Positions 15,904-25,320 of a stretch of 59,018 bases of DNA are shown here, one piece after another; within the stretch, counting starts at the first letter, position 1; each line of letters begins with the position of its first letter. Position numbers and translations under genes: made by a program. Origin of the DNA: Mycobacterium kyorinense. Lineage in GTDB: Bacteria > Actinomycetota > Actinomycetes > Mycobacteriales > Mycobacteriaceae. The notes under the pieces were generated by a model that worked only from the letters and a program-made list of their open reading frames with translations, was not told the DNA's origin and ran no database searches. The stretch is from contig NZ_LZKJ01000201.1 of assembly GCF_001672775.1 (NCBI RefSeq), forward strand, positions 1 to 59,018, read 5' to 3'.

Positions 15904-16107
15904 ATGCGGCGAGGCGACATCTAACCGGCCGCAGCACGCGGCGCCTATCGCGGAAAGCCACGTCCCGTAGTGGTCATAGGCGACGACCGGTTCGACGCAA
16001 CGGTCCCGATCACCACCGGGCTGACCCGCCAGGTCGGTCGCCTCTCGGATGGAGATCTCGTTCGGCTCAACCGTGCGCTACTGGTATTTCTCGGACTCGC
16101 GGTTTGA
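15904..16107 (+). pseudogene. PemK/MazF-family toxin pseudogene
   Basis: Reading from the ATG: MRRGDI, an in-frame TAA at codon 7 (15922-15924) where the family has an aromatic residue, then RGAYRGKPRPVVVIGDDRFD, ATVPITT, and directly GLTRQVGRLSDGDLVRLNRA with an LLVFLGLAV end. The beginning and end match actinobacterial MazF/PemK endoribonucleases, but roughly 45-50 central residues are deleted. The gene is thus broken twice, by a nonsense codon and an internal deletion. Confidence 0.75.
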
Positions 16108-16119
16108 GAAGCTGAACCT

Positions 16120-16815
16120 GTGCCGCAACTCCAACCGCTCTACCTGCTCGCGGACAGTCAACTGCTGTTCTGGGAGTCGCAGGACCGTCTGCTCCTCGAA
16201 GCCGCCGTCGATGGACTGGCTCGGGATACGCCGCTCAGCGCCGCGTACATCGGCGCCTCCAATGGGGACAATCCCGACTTCTACGGCATCTTCGAGGAGG
16301 CGGTGGATGCGGTCGGAATCACCGACCGTCGGATGATCATGTCGTCGTTCGGCCCAGAGGACCACGCCTTCCTGCAGCGTGCCCAGTTGATCGTCCTCGC
16401 GGGCGGCGACGTGCGTCTCGGCTGGGACACGTTCGAGAGAACCGGAATGAAGGACGCGGTCCTGGACCGCTACGCCAAAGGCGCAGTCCTAGTTGGTGTT
16501 TCAGCGGGCGCCGTCCAGCTCGGTCGCTATGGAGTCGTCGAGACTCCAGAATCCCCCACCATCGAGCTGCGTGAGTTCTTCAAGCTCGTCCCCCTGATCA
16601 TTGACACACACGACGAGCGAGCCGAATGGGCGCGTCTGTCGCGGACAGTTCATCTGCTGGGGGGAGCCGCCGCTGGACTCGGAATCCCCTCCGGCGGCGG
16701 AGTCATTGTGCATCCGGATGCCACTATCGAGCCGCTGCGACGTCCGGCGCACGAATTCCGTTTCGAGGACAGTCAGGTCACCCAAGCACTGTTGTACGCC
16801 GACGAGGACAGCTGA
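16120..16815 (+). CDS. Peptidase S51 family protein (cyanophycinase / dipeptidase E-like)
   Basis: The 231-residue protein has the S51 nucleophile elbow VGVSAGAVQLG (about residues 127-137), an upstream VLAGGDVRLGWDTF turn, and HLLGGAAAGLGIPSGGGVIV near the C-terminus. Its length equals that of aspartyl dipeptidases (about 230), shorter than cyanophycinases. It likely cleaves isoaspartyl or alpha-aspartyl peptides in the cytoplasm. The GTG start is 12 bases after the mazF remnant and has no strong ribosome-binding site. Confidence 0.75.
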   Translation: MPQLQPLYLLADSQLLFWESQDRLLLEAAVDGLARDTPLSAAYIGASNGDNPDFYGIFEEAVDAVGITDRRMIMSSFGPEDHAFLQRAQLIVLAGGDVRLGWDTFERTGMKDAVLDRYAKGAVLVGVSAGAVQLGRYGVVETPESPTIELREFFKLVPLIIDTHDERAEWARLSRTVHLLGGAAAGLGIPSGGGVIVHPDATIEPLRRPAHEFRFEDSQVTQALLYADEDS

Positions 16816-16917
16816 TCGACCGCTGAAGCCGCGGCTCAAGGTGCGACTGCTTTGAAGACGCGACGGCTTTACTCGACCTTGACCGCGTGTTGAATCGCCC
16901 CACCGACGATCACTTAC

Positions 16918-19900
16918 GTGACTACGCTTCAAGCCGTGGAACTGGGGGTTTTGGGACCTCTTCAGGTCCGGCAGGACGGTGCGCCCGTCCCAATCCCGGG
17001 CGCGAAGCCGCGCGCCATCCTCACGATGCTCGGGCTCCACGGCGGCTCGGTAGTGCCCGCCGAAACACTGATCGAGCTTCTTTGGGGCGACGATCCCCCG
17101 CGTACCGCCGCCAAAGCCCTCCAGACCCACATCTCGTCGCTGCGTCGCACCCTGGGCGACGGCTTCGTGTTGACGGAGGGCACTGGTTGGACTCTCAGCA
17201 CGACTGAAATTGATGCCTCGCGCTACAAATTGGCCACCAAAAGAGGTCGCGACGCTGCAGCCGCCGGCGACAACACACAAGCGGTGGCCCGCTTCGAGGA
17301 GGCGTTGACCCTGTGGCGCGGAATCCCCGAACTGCCCGACTCACACCGGGGCGTGTCCGAGAAGACGCGCTGGATCGAAAGCCACGCCGCACTGGTCGAG
17401 GACCGGGCCGATGCGCTGCTCGCGACGGGCCGGGCCGCCGAGATCGTCGGCGAACTCGAAGCCGCGGTGGCCGATGCGCCGCTGCGCGAAAGACGCTGGG
17501 GCCAACTGATGCTCGCCCTCTACCGCGCCGGCAGGCAGGGTGAGGCGCTGGCCGCGTACCAACGGGCACGGTCGCTGCTGGCCGACGAACTCGGCGTCGA
17601 CCCCGGGCCGGAACTTCGTCGGCTCGAGGCTGCAGTTGTCGCTCAAGATACAGCTCTGGATGCTCCTGTGGCACAACAACTTCAGTCGGTGATGCGGGCA
17701 GTCACGTTTCTGCTCACCGACATCGAAGGTTCAACCGCCGCTTGGGAGGCCGACGCCGGGGCCATGGCGGCCGCGCTAGCGCGGCACGACGAGCTCGTCG
17801 AACAGGTCGTCACGTCGCGCGGCGGGCGGCTGATCAAGACACGCGGCGAGGGCGATGCGACGTTTTCGGTCTTCGAGCGGCCATCGGCGGCGGCCGCCGC
17901 GGCTATCGAACTGCAGGACGCCATCCTCCACGAGCCATGGGCACTGCGAGAGCCCATGCGGATTCGGGTGGCACTACACACCGGCGAGGTCGAACTTCGC
18001 GACGGCGACTACTTCGGTCGGGCGGTCAACCGAGCCGCCCGCCTGCGGTCGCTGGCTAATGGTGGCCAGATCCTCTGCTCCGGGGCGACCGCCGAACTCG
18101 TCATCGATTCACTGCCCGACGACGTTCTGCTCGCCGACTTGGGGATGCGTCAGCTCAAAAACCTGGCGCGTCCAGAGCATGTTTTCGAGCTTCGACTCGA
18201 AACCACCGAGCTCCCTGAGGAGCCCAGCGAAGCCCCCATTGAGCGGCCCGACCTTCCCGCGATATTGACCGGCCCCGGGCCGTTCGTCGGGCGCGGCGAT
18301 GAACTCGAACGACTTCTGTCGGCATGGCAGACCGCGCTTACCGGGAGCACGCGCGCGGTGCTGATCGCCGGCGAACCCGGCGTCGGCAAGACCCGCCTTG
18401 CCGGCGAATGGTCGCGCCAGGCTTACCAGCAAGGGGCGGTCGTGCTCTATGGGCGCTGCGACGAGGATCTCGGCGCGCCCTACCAACCGTTCGCCGAAGC
18501 TCTGCGTTCGCTGATGCCCTGCCTCGGCGCCAGTCGGCTGCGGGGACTGCGCGGCGTTGAAGCGCTGCTGCCGCTGGCGCCTGGGCTGAGCGATGTCATA
18601 CCCGACCTCGCAACGCCGACCCGCGCCGATCCGGACACCGAACGGTATGCGCTGTTTGACGCCGTCGTCGCACTGCTGCAACTCACTTCCACGAGCGCAC
18701 CCGTCGTACTGATTCTCGACGACCTGCACTGGGCAGCCAAACCCACCCTGTTGTTATTGCGGCATCTGCTGCGCTTTGGCGATCAGGCTCGTGTCCAAAT
18801 CGTTGGGACGTACCGCAGCACCGATCTCGACCGCTCCCATCCCCTGGCTGCGATGCTCGCCGACTTGCACCGCGACGGCACCGCTAATCGCCTTGCACTC
18901 AGCGGCCTCGACGAGGACGACGTGAGCGCCTATGTCGCCGAGGCCGGCTACGACGACGAAGAGCTCGCCCGAGCCTTGGCGTCCGTCACCGGCGGCAATC
19001 CGTTCTTCCTCATCGAGGCGCTGCGCCATGTGGACGAAAGCGGCGGCGTTTGGGATCCGAGCACCTTGCCCCAAGGTGTCCGTGAAGCCGTGAGCCGCAG
19101 GCTATCCCGGCTTCCGGCCGAAACGAACAAAGCTCTTGCTGCAGCCGCGGTCGTCGGCAGCCGATTCTCCTTGGACCTCGTGGAGCGGGTGGTCGACCAA
19201 GATCTCGTCGACGCCTTCGACGAGGCGTGCAAGGCCGGCATCGTCATCGAAGAGCCCGGCGGTCGATATCGGTTCAACCACGCCATCGTTCGGCAGTCGC
19301 TGCTCGCCGAGCTGGCGTCCGTGCGCCGCATGCGGCTGCACCAACGCATCGCCACGACACTGGAGAACGAGCCTGGCGCCGACGACGAGCTGCTGGCCGA
19401 ACTGGCCCATCACTACTTCGAATGCGCGTGGGCGGGAAATGCGGCCAAGGCCGTCCTCTACTGTCGGCGTGCCGCCGACCAGGCGATGGCCCGGCTCGGC
19501 TACGAGGGCGCCGCGGATCTCTACGATCACGCGCTGCACGCTCTGGAAGAGATCGACGAGGAGCTGCCCGACCGCGATGAGCAGACCGCCGAGCTACTCA
19601 TCGCGCGTTGCGAGGCGCTGCTGGCCGCAGGTGATGTGGCATCGGCAGCGGGTGCCGTCGCGCAATTGCAAGAAGCAACAGTCGATTCCGCCCGGCTAAC
19701 AGCATGGGCCACGTGCTTCGACGGCCAGCTGTCGATGCTGATCCACCCCGAGCGACTGGACGAGGTGGCAGCCGCCGTCGGTGCGGCCGCCGAGAAACTG
19801 GCCGAATTGGACGATGCGGCCGGAGAAGCGCAGGCGCACACCGTGCGCGCCGGATGCCTCGCACGCCTGGGAAGAGTCGGCGACTGCGAAATCGCCCTGG

Positions 19901-22900
19901 ACGAGGCCCTCACCGCGGCGCGACGCGCACGCGAACATCGCCGGGTGAACGCGGTGCTGGCCGGGGCGCCCCTCGCGGCGCTGTGGGGACCCAATCCTGT
20001 TCCGCGCGCAGGCGGGCGGTGCCTTGACGTGGTGCGGCTGCTGCGAATCACGACCGACTCGCCCGCCGTCGAGGCCACGTCGACGCGATGCCAGGCCGTG
20101 CTGGAGGCTTTCCGTGGGCGCGCCGAGGCAGCTCGACGAATGATCGACTCGGCCCGGCGCACAGTCACCGAACTCGGACTACGCCATGCGCTGCTTGAGG
20201 TTGAGCAGTTTGCCGGCATTGTCGAATTGGTCGTCGACGATCCTGCTGCCGCCGAGCCGCACCTGCGCAAGGCCTACAACGGTTTTCGACGCATGGGACT
20301 TGACGCCGATACCGCCGAGACTGCGGCCCTGCTGGGTCGCGCCTGTCTTACGCTCGGACGGGATGCCGAGCCCGACGAATTGTGTTCGGAAAGTGAACGT
20401 CTCGCCGGGCACGCGCTGAAAGCCTCGATCTCCTGGCGCACGCTTCGGGCGCAGCTGCTGTCGCGTCGTGGTGATCACAAGGAGGCCCGGCGCGTCGCCG
20501 AGGCTGCAGTCGCCCTGGCCGAGCGCACCGACGCGCTGGTCGACCACGGCGACGCATGCCTGGCGCTAGCCACGGTTTTGGGAGCCGCCGGCGACGCCGT
20601 CGGTGCGCGTGGGGCAGCCCAGCGGGCGGCTGATCTGTATGAGCGCAAGGGCGCTGCAGCACTTACTGAGAAGGCGCATCGGATGCTCGGCGAGGGCGAC
20701 GTTCCGACTGCGCCGGCACCATCCGCAACGCCGATCGTCGAACTGACGAACGCATGCGTACGAGCGGGTGAACGTGTAGAGACTGCTGTCAATCGCGGAG
20801 CTTGGGACGAGTTCGAGCAGTTGTTTGCGCCCCAGACTTCGGTCGAGAGTCGGCGGAAGATCATCGGCTTCACGCCGACCGATATCCCCTTCGGCGACTG
20901 GCCGCATCAGCACCGACTCGTACTCGAGACCGGCGGAGTGCGGATCAGCCACGTCGTGGTTGCGGTGCGAGGCGAGCGCCTGGCTCTCAATCGATTGGCA
21001 GTAGGTACTGCCGACTCAAGCCCCGGGGCGCCGCACGACGAATTCCTTCAGATATACGGCATCAATGAGGAAGGGCTAATCACGCTGCAGGTGTGGTTCG
21101 ACGTCGAAGACCTCGACGCCGCAATCGCCGAACTCGACGCCATGCACGCCCGATTCGAGCAAGAACGCCCATCCGCGCAGCGATTCGGAAACGCCTTAAG
21201 CAGAGCAGCAGAGCGTATTTCGTCGTGCTACGCCGCCCGCGACTGGGACGCCATGGCCTATTTGCTTGCCGAGGACCTGATTGTCGATGATCGCAGGCGG
21301 ACCGTGAACGCGGGTATCCGGCACGGCCGCGACGCCGCGATCGAAGACTTGCGACGGTCCGCCGAAGTCGGATTCACAAACATGACCCCGGCCGTGGTGG
21401 CAACCCGCGGGCGGCGCCTCTCACTCAATCGCTTTTCGACTCACGATCAGCGACCGGAAGAGTTCGGAGCCGAAGCGCTTCATGTCGCCGAGTTCGATGC
21501 GGACGACAGGCTGGCGGCGCTTGTCGTCTTCGATCCCGACGAATTCGACGCCGCCATCACCGAACTCGACGCCCGCTACCTCGCCGGCGATGCGGCGGCC
21601 CACGCACACACATGGTCTGCGATCACGGCTGCGTACGCGGCAGTCAACCGACGCGAAGTTCCCGCCACGACACAAGGTTTCGCGAGCATCGACCACCGAC
21701 GCGGAGCAGCCGTGCCCCCAGGTGGCATCATCGCGTACATCCAGGCCGCATGGGACGACTTGGCTGACAGCAAGATCTACATCGAGACTGTGCATCGGTT
21801 GAATAGCTTCGGTGCGGTCATCAGCCATGCGGCGCATGGGATCTCACAGGAGGGCCTTGACGCCGAGTGGCGGATGATATGCATCTTCACTGTCGAAGGC
21901 GACGCACTCAGCCGCTGCGAGCTGTTTGACGAGGCTGACCTCGACGCTGCGCTCGCGCGATTCGATGAACTCAGCCAGCCGCGACGGCAACCGGAAAACG
22001 CGGCAACCAGAGTGGATAAGCGCTTTCAGGAATGCTTCGCGGCCCGCGACTGGGACGCAATGGCCGAGATGCTGTCCGACGGCACCTCCATCGAAGATCG
22101 ACGTCGAGTCGTAAACGCCGGGAACCTACATGGTCGAGATGCCGAACTCACCGTGCATGCGTACGCCGCTGTCGGATCCCAGCATGTGACAGCAACGGTC
22201 ACTGCGACACGCGGACAGCGTCTCGCCCTAAGTCATTACCGGTTCACCGGAACCGACCAACGTCAAGACGCGTTCCGCATCGAGATACTGGCGGTCGTTG
22301 AGATTGACACCGACAAACGAATAGCTGCGGTCGTTGTGTTCGATTGCGATGACATTGATGCCGCCTTTGCGGAGCTTGATGCGCGCTACCTCGCGGGCGA
22401 AGCAGCACCCCACTCCCACACCTGGCAGACCGTGATGGATGCGGTCGAGGAGCTCAACCGTCAGGAGCCGGGGCCGATGATCCGGGGCCTGACATATGCC
22501 GATCATCGACAAGTCCCGTTCGCGACGTCGACAGACTACGAGCGGGGTATCGAGGAGCTGTGGTCTCTGGTGCCCGATGCTCGCTACCGAGTGACCGTGG
22601 TCCATGCACTGGACGCTCACGGCGTCGTCGCCACCCTCGTCATCGCGGGGACTGACACCCATGGCAACGAATTGCAATGGGCCCGCCTGATTTCCTTGGT
22701 TCCGAGTGAGGCGCGGGTCGAGGTATACGACGAAGCTGACCTCGAGGCCGCGCTCGCGACATTCGACGAACTGTGCCGGCCGGCGCCACGATTGGAAAAC
22801 GCGGCAAGCCAAGTGAGCGAGCGCTTTCTGGCGCACTTCGCGGCACGTGAGTGGGAAGTCATGCCCCAGTTGCTGGCCGAGGACAGCTTCAGCGACGACC

Positions 22901-25233
22901 GTCGTTCGGTCGTGGGCGTCGGAATACGACGCGGCCCAGAGGTCATCATCGCGGACTGGCGGGCTGTTGCTGAGACCGGAACGAAGAACGTGGCGTTTAC
23001 GGTGATTGCGACACGTGGAGACCGCCTGGTACTCGCAAGTCTTCGCTTCGCCGGCCACGACCAGCGGCCTGAGGCGTTCCGTACCGATGTGCTGGGCATC
23101 ATCGAGGTCAATAGTGAAAACCGGATCGCCGCGTGCATGATGTTCGATCTTGATGACGCCGACGCCGCATTCGAGGAACTCGATGCTCGATACCTCACCG
23201 GCGAGGCGGCACCGCACGCGCGCGGGTGGTCGGTGATCTCGATGGCTTATGCCGGGATGACCCGGCACGAGCTTCCCCCGACGACACCCGATTACGCGAA
23301 CATCGACCACCGGCGATTTCCGATGGAGGCAGGCGCCTTTAACGCGTCTCTCAGTGCTCAGTGGAAACTCCTGCCGAACTTCAGGTTGCGCATCGAGGCC
23401 GTACATCGGTTGAGCAATCTCGGAATCGTCTTCACTCAAGCGGCGAAAGGTACATCGCACGAGGGTTTCGACGCCGAATGGCGATGCGCTGAAATCATGA
23501 CCGTCGACGGTGATCTCATCAACCGCTGCGAGCTATTCGACGAAGCCGACTTGGACACCGCGATCGCGAGGTTCGAGGAGTTGCTACCGCGGCCTCGGCG
23601 GTTAGAAAACGCGGTGAGCCGAACGCATGATCGCTTCCTGGCCTACTTTACGTCTCGCGACTGGGCGGCGATAGCGGAGATCCTGGCTGACGATGCTTGC
23701 ACCGACGATCGGCGTCGGGTAGTCAACACTGGCGTCCGACATGGTCGCGATGCCGTACTTGCCGAACTTTCGGCACTCGCCGACGTCGGTGGTATCAGCC
23801 TTACGTCGGAAGTAATTGCGATCCGGGGTGAGCACCTGGCGCTCCGTCGCGGCCGTTACATGGTCAGCGGCCAGGAAGAGGAGTACCACCTCGATGCCCT
23901 AGAAATCATCGAGACAGACGCCGACGGGCGATTGGTCGGAAGAGTCGCCTTCGACCTTACCGAGATCGACGCTGCCTTCGAAGAACTCGACGCCCGGTAC
24001 CTCGCCGGCGAGGCTGCCGCCCACGCGCAGACATGGTCGGTCGTCGCGCGGAGCTATTACGAAACCAATCGGCGCGAACTTCCCAGCATGACACCGGATT
24101 CGGCTTTCATCGACCACCGAGCGGTCTTAACGACCGAGCAAGAACATCTGGCCGCGTATCTTTCTAGCCTGTGGGATCTCTTGCCGGACATCAGCGTCTA
24201 CATCGAGGCGGTGCATCGGCTCAGCGATCTGGGAGGGGTCGTCACCCAAGCCGCGCGTGGGACGTCGCGGGAGGGATTCGGCGCCGAGTGGCGGGCAATC
24301 GCCGTGAGCGTACTCGAAGGCGACCTCTACAGCCGCGTGGAAGCCTTCGATGAGGCCGATCTCGACACCGCCCTCGCCCGCTTCGACGAACTGCAAACAC
24401 AGACATGCCATTTGGAGAATGCGGCAAGCCGGGCAAATCGCCGCTTGTTTGCCGATTCCGCGGTCCACAATTGGGCGGCGATAGCCAAGATCTTGGCCGA
24501 CGACAGTTTCGTCGACGATCGTCGACGCGTGGTGAGTGTCGGGTTCTGGGATGGCCGCGATACCGTGATGGCAAACATGCGAGCCCTCGTCGAGGGACTG
24601 GCGAACGTGACCTTGACGGTCCTCGCGACCCGTGGGGAGCGCCTCGCCCTGACTCGCACCTGTTCCTGGAACGGCGACCCGCGCGATGGGGAGTTCGGCG
24701 TCGAGTTGCTAGGCATCGTCGAGATCGACGCCGACGAGCGGATCGCGGGCTACGTCTTCTTCGACCCCGACGACATCGACGCCGCCTTCGAAGAGCTCGA
24801 TGCTCGCTACCTCGCCGGCGAAGCGGCGCCTCACTCGCGCACCTGGTCGGTCGTGACGAGGGACTACGCGACGATCAACCGGCATGAGGTACCCACGACA
24901 ACGTCGGATTGGGTGAACATCGACCACCGCCGCGGGATAGCTTTTGCGCCTGGTGAATTCGCCCAGTACCTGCAAGCCACTTTTGACGTCGCGTCGGACA
25001 TCAAGATTCACATCGAGGCGATACACCGATTGAGCGATCTTGGAATCGTGTTCACGCACGCGGCGTATGGGTCCTCCCAAGAGGGTTTCGACGCCGAGTG
25101 GCGAGAGACCGCAATTCTGACCGTCGACGGTGACCTGGTCAACCGTTGCGAGATGTTCGACGAGTCAGACGTCGAGGCCGCGCTCGCTCGGTTCGCGGAA
25201 CTCAGCCCGTCTGACGGATTGTTGTCACTCTGA
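16918..25233 (+). CDS. Giant SARP/BTAD - nucleotide cyclase - AAA/STAND ATPase - multi-SnoaL regulator
   Basis: The 2771-residue protein has five parts. Residues 1-250 are an OmpR-type winged helix plus BTAD module (ELGVLGPLQV, LQTHISSLRRTLGDGFVL, AYQRARSLLADELGVDPGPE). Residues 258-425 are a class III cyclase domain (LLTDIEGST with D268; IKTRGEGD 306-313; GDYFG with D364; VNRAAR N371/R375). Residues 450-770 are an ATPase (GEPGVGKT 485-492, LILDDLHWA). A helical TPR-like region runs to about 1260. Residues 1278-2771 are a half unit and five 267-270-residue SnoaL-like units. The first four parts occur in other mycobacterial LuxR/SARP-cyclase proteins; the long SnoaL tail is unusual. It probably senses a ligand, makes or binds a nucleotide and controls transcription, which is inference. 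A GTG at 16936 is an alternative start. Confidence 0.85.
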   Translation: MTTLQAVELGVLGPLQVRQDGAPVPIPGAKPRAILTMLGLHGGSVVPAETLIELLWGDDPPRTAAKALQTHISSLRRTLGDGFVLTEGTGWTLSTTEIDASRYKLATKRGRDAAAAGDNTQAVARFEEALTLWRGIPELPDSHRGVSEKTRWIESHAALVEDRADALLATGRAAEIVGELEAAVADAPLRERRWGQLMLALYRAGRQGEALAAYQRARSLLADELGVDPGPELRRLEAAVVAQDTALDAPVAQQLQSVMRAVTFLLTDIEGSTAAWEADAGAMAAALARHDELVEQVVTSRGGRLIKTRGEGDATFSVFERPSAAAAAAIELQDAILHEPWALREPMRIRVALHTGEVELRDGDYFGRAVNRAARLRSLANGGQILCSGATAELVIDSLPDDVLLADLGMRQLKNLARPEHVFELRLETTELPEEPSEAPIERPDLPAILTGPGPFVGRGDELERLLSAWQTALTGSTRAVLIAGEPGVGKTRLAGEWSRQAYQQGAVVLYGRCDEDLGAPYQPFAEALRSLMPCLGASRLRGLRGVEALLPLAPGLSDVIPDLATPTRADPDTERYALFDAVVALLQLTSTSAPVVLILDDLHWAAKPTLLLLRHLLRFGDQARVQIVGTYRSTDLDRSHPLAAMLADLHRDGTANRLALSGLDEDDVSAYVAEAGYDDEELARALASVTGGNPFFLIEALRHVDESGGVWDPSTLPQGVREAVSRRLSRLPAETNKALAAAAVVGSRFSLDLVERVVDQDLVDAFDEACKAGIVIEEPGGRYRFNHAIVRQSLLAELASVRRMRLHQRIATTLENEPGADDELLAELAHHYFECAWAGNAAKAVLYCRRAADQAMARLGYEGAADLYDHALHALEEIDEELPDRDEQTAELLIARCEALLAAGDVASAAGAVAQLQEATVDSARLTAWATCFDGQLSMLIHPERLDEVAAAVGAAAEKLAELDDAAGEAQAHTVRAGCLARLGRVGDCEIALDEALTAARRAREHRRVNAVLAGAPLAALWGPNPVPRAGGRCLDVVRLLRITTDSPAVEATSTRCQAVLEAFRGRAEAARRMIDSARRTVTELGLRHALLEVEQFAGIVELVVDDPAAAEPHLRKAYNGFRRMGLDADTAETAALLGRACLTLGRDAEPDELCSESERLAGHALKASISWRTLRAQLLSRRGDHKEARRVAEAAVALAERTDALVDHGDACLALATVLGAAGDAVGARGAAQRAADLYERKGAAALTEKAHRMLGEGDVPTAPAPSATPIVELTNACVRAGERVETAVNRGAWDEFEQLFAPQTSVESRRKIIGFTPTDIPFGDWPHQHRLVLETGGVRISHVVVAVRGERLALNRLAVGTADSSPGAPHDEFLQIYGINEEGLITLQVWFDVEDLDAAIAELDAMHARFEQERPSAQRFGNALSRAAERISSCYAARDWDAMAYLLAEDLIVDDRRRTVNAGIRHGRDAAIEDLRRSAEVGFTNMTPAVVATRGRRLSLNRFSTHDQRPEEFGAEALHVAEFDADDRLAALVVFDPDEFDAAITELDARYLAGDAAAHAHTWSAITAAYAAVNRREVPATTQGFASIDHRRGAAVPPGGIIAYIQAAWDDLADSKIYIETVHRLNSFGAVISHAAHGISQEGLDAEWRMICIFTVEGDALSRCELFDEADLDAALARFDELSQPRRQPENAATRVDKRFQECFAARDWDAMAEMLSDGTSIEDRRRVVNAGNLHGRDAELTVHAYAAVGSQHVTATVTATRGQRLALSHYRFTGTDQRQDAFRIEILAVVEIDTDKRIAAVVVFDCDDIDAAFAELDARYLAGEAAPHSHTWQTVMDAVEELNRQEPGPMIRGLTYADHRQVPFATSTDYERGIEELWSLVPDARYRVTVVHALDAHGVVATLVIAGTDTHGNELQWARLISLVPSEARVEVYDEADLEAALATFDELCRPAPRLENAASQVSERFLAHFAAREWEVMPQLLAEDSFSDDRRSVVGVGIRRGPEVIIADWRAVAETGTKNVAFTVIATRGDRLVLASLRFAGHDQRPEAFRTDVLGIIEVNSENRIAACMMFDLDDADAAFEELDARYLTGEAAPHARGWSVISMAYAGMTRHELPPTTPDYANIDHRRFPMEAGAFNASLSAQWKLLPNFRLRIEAVHRLSNLGIVFTQAAKGTSHEGFDAEWRCAEIMTVDGDLINRCELFDEADLDTAIARFEELLPRPRRLENAVSRTHDRFLAYFTSRDWAAIAEILADDACTDDRRRVVNTGVRHGRDAVLAELSALADVGGISLTSEVIAIRGEHLALRRGRYMVSGQEEEYHLDALEIIETDADGRLVGRVAFDLTEIDAAFEELDARYLAGEAAAHAQTWSVVARSYYETNRRELPSMTPDSAFIDHRAVLTTEQEHLAAYLSSLWDLLPDISVYIEAVHRLSDLGGVVTQAARGTSREGFGAEWRAIAVSVLEGDLYSRVEAFDEADLDTALARFDELQTQTCHLENAASRANRRLFADSAVHNWAAIAKILADDSFVDDRRRVVSVGFWDGRDTVMANMRALVEGLANVTLTVLATRGERLALTRTCSWNGDPRDGEFGVELLGIVEIDADERIAGYVFFDPDDIDAAFEELDARYLAGEAAPHSRTWSVVTRDYATINRHEVPTTTSDWVNIDHRRGIAFAPGEFAQYLQATFDVASDIKIHIEAIHRLSDLGIVFTHAAYGSSQEGFDAEWRETAILTVDGDLVNRCEMFDESDVEAALARFAELSPSDGLLSL
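20749..25233 (+). repeat. Five tandem ~270-residue units plus a leading half unit in the giant regulator
   Basis: Each unit opens with an ENAxSR...RF..(F/Y)..RDW..(I/M)AE(I/M)LADD block, has ATRGxRLAL and D(D/E)IDAAF.ELDARYLAGEAA, then a second block with NIDHR, EAVHRLS.LG and CELFDEADLD.ALARF.EL. Unit anchors (the N of ENA) are at residues 1425, 1694, 1961, 2231 and 2501, a spacing of 267-270. The leading half starts at residue 1278. Each unit looks like two NTF2/SnoaL-like folds, giving about eleven in all. Codons differ at many synonymous sites between units, so the duplications are old. Confidence 0.85.
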
Positions 25234-25320
25234 GCAACTCCAACCCACCACAAGGCCGCCTCCCCCACCGTAGGTTTGATGGAGCTACCCGTGCACGGGT
25301 GTTCCAAAAAGGGAGGTTCG

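Noticed and set aside
16049..16365. Small open frames on both strands around the S51 peptidase start
   Set aside because: They overlap the mazF remnant and the peptidase gene in other frames and show no family features.
22228..23460. A 410-codon minus-strand open frame inside the giant regulator
   Set aside because: It mirrors the repeated SnoaL-like units; no family motif is visible and the plus strand is clearly coding.
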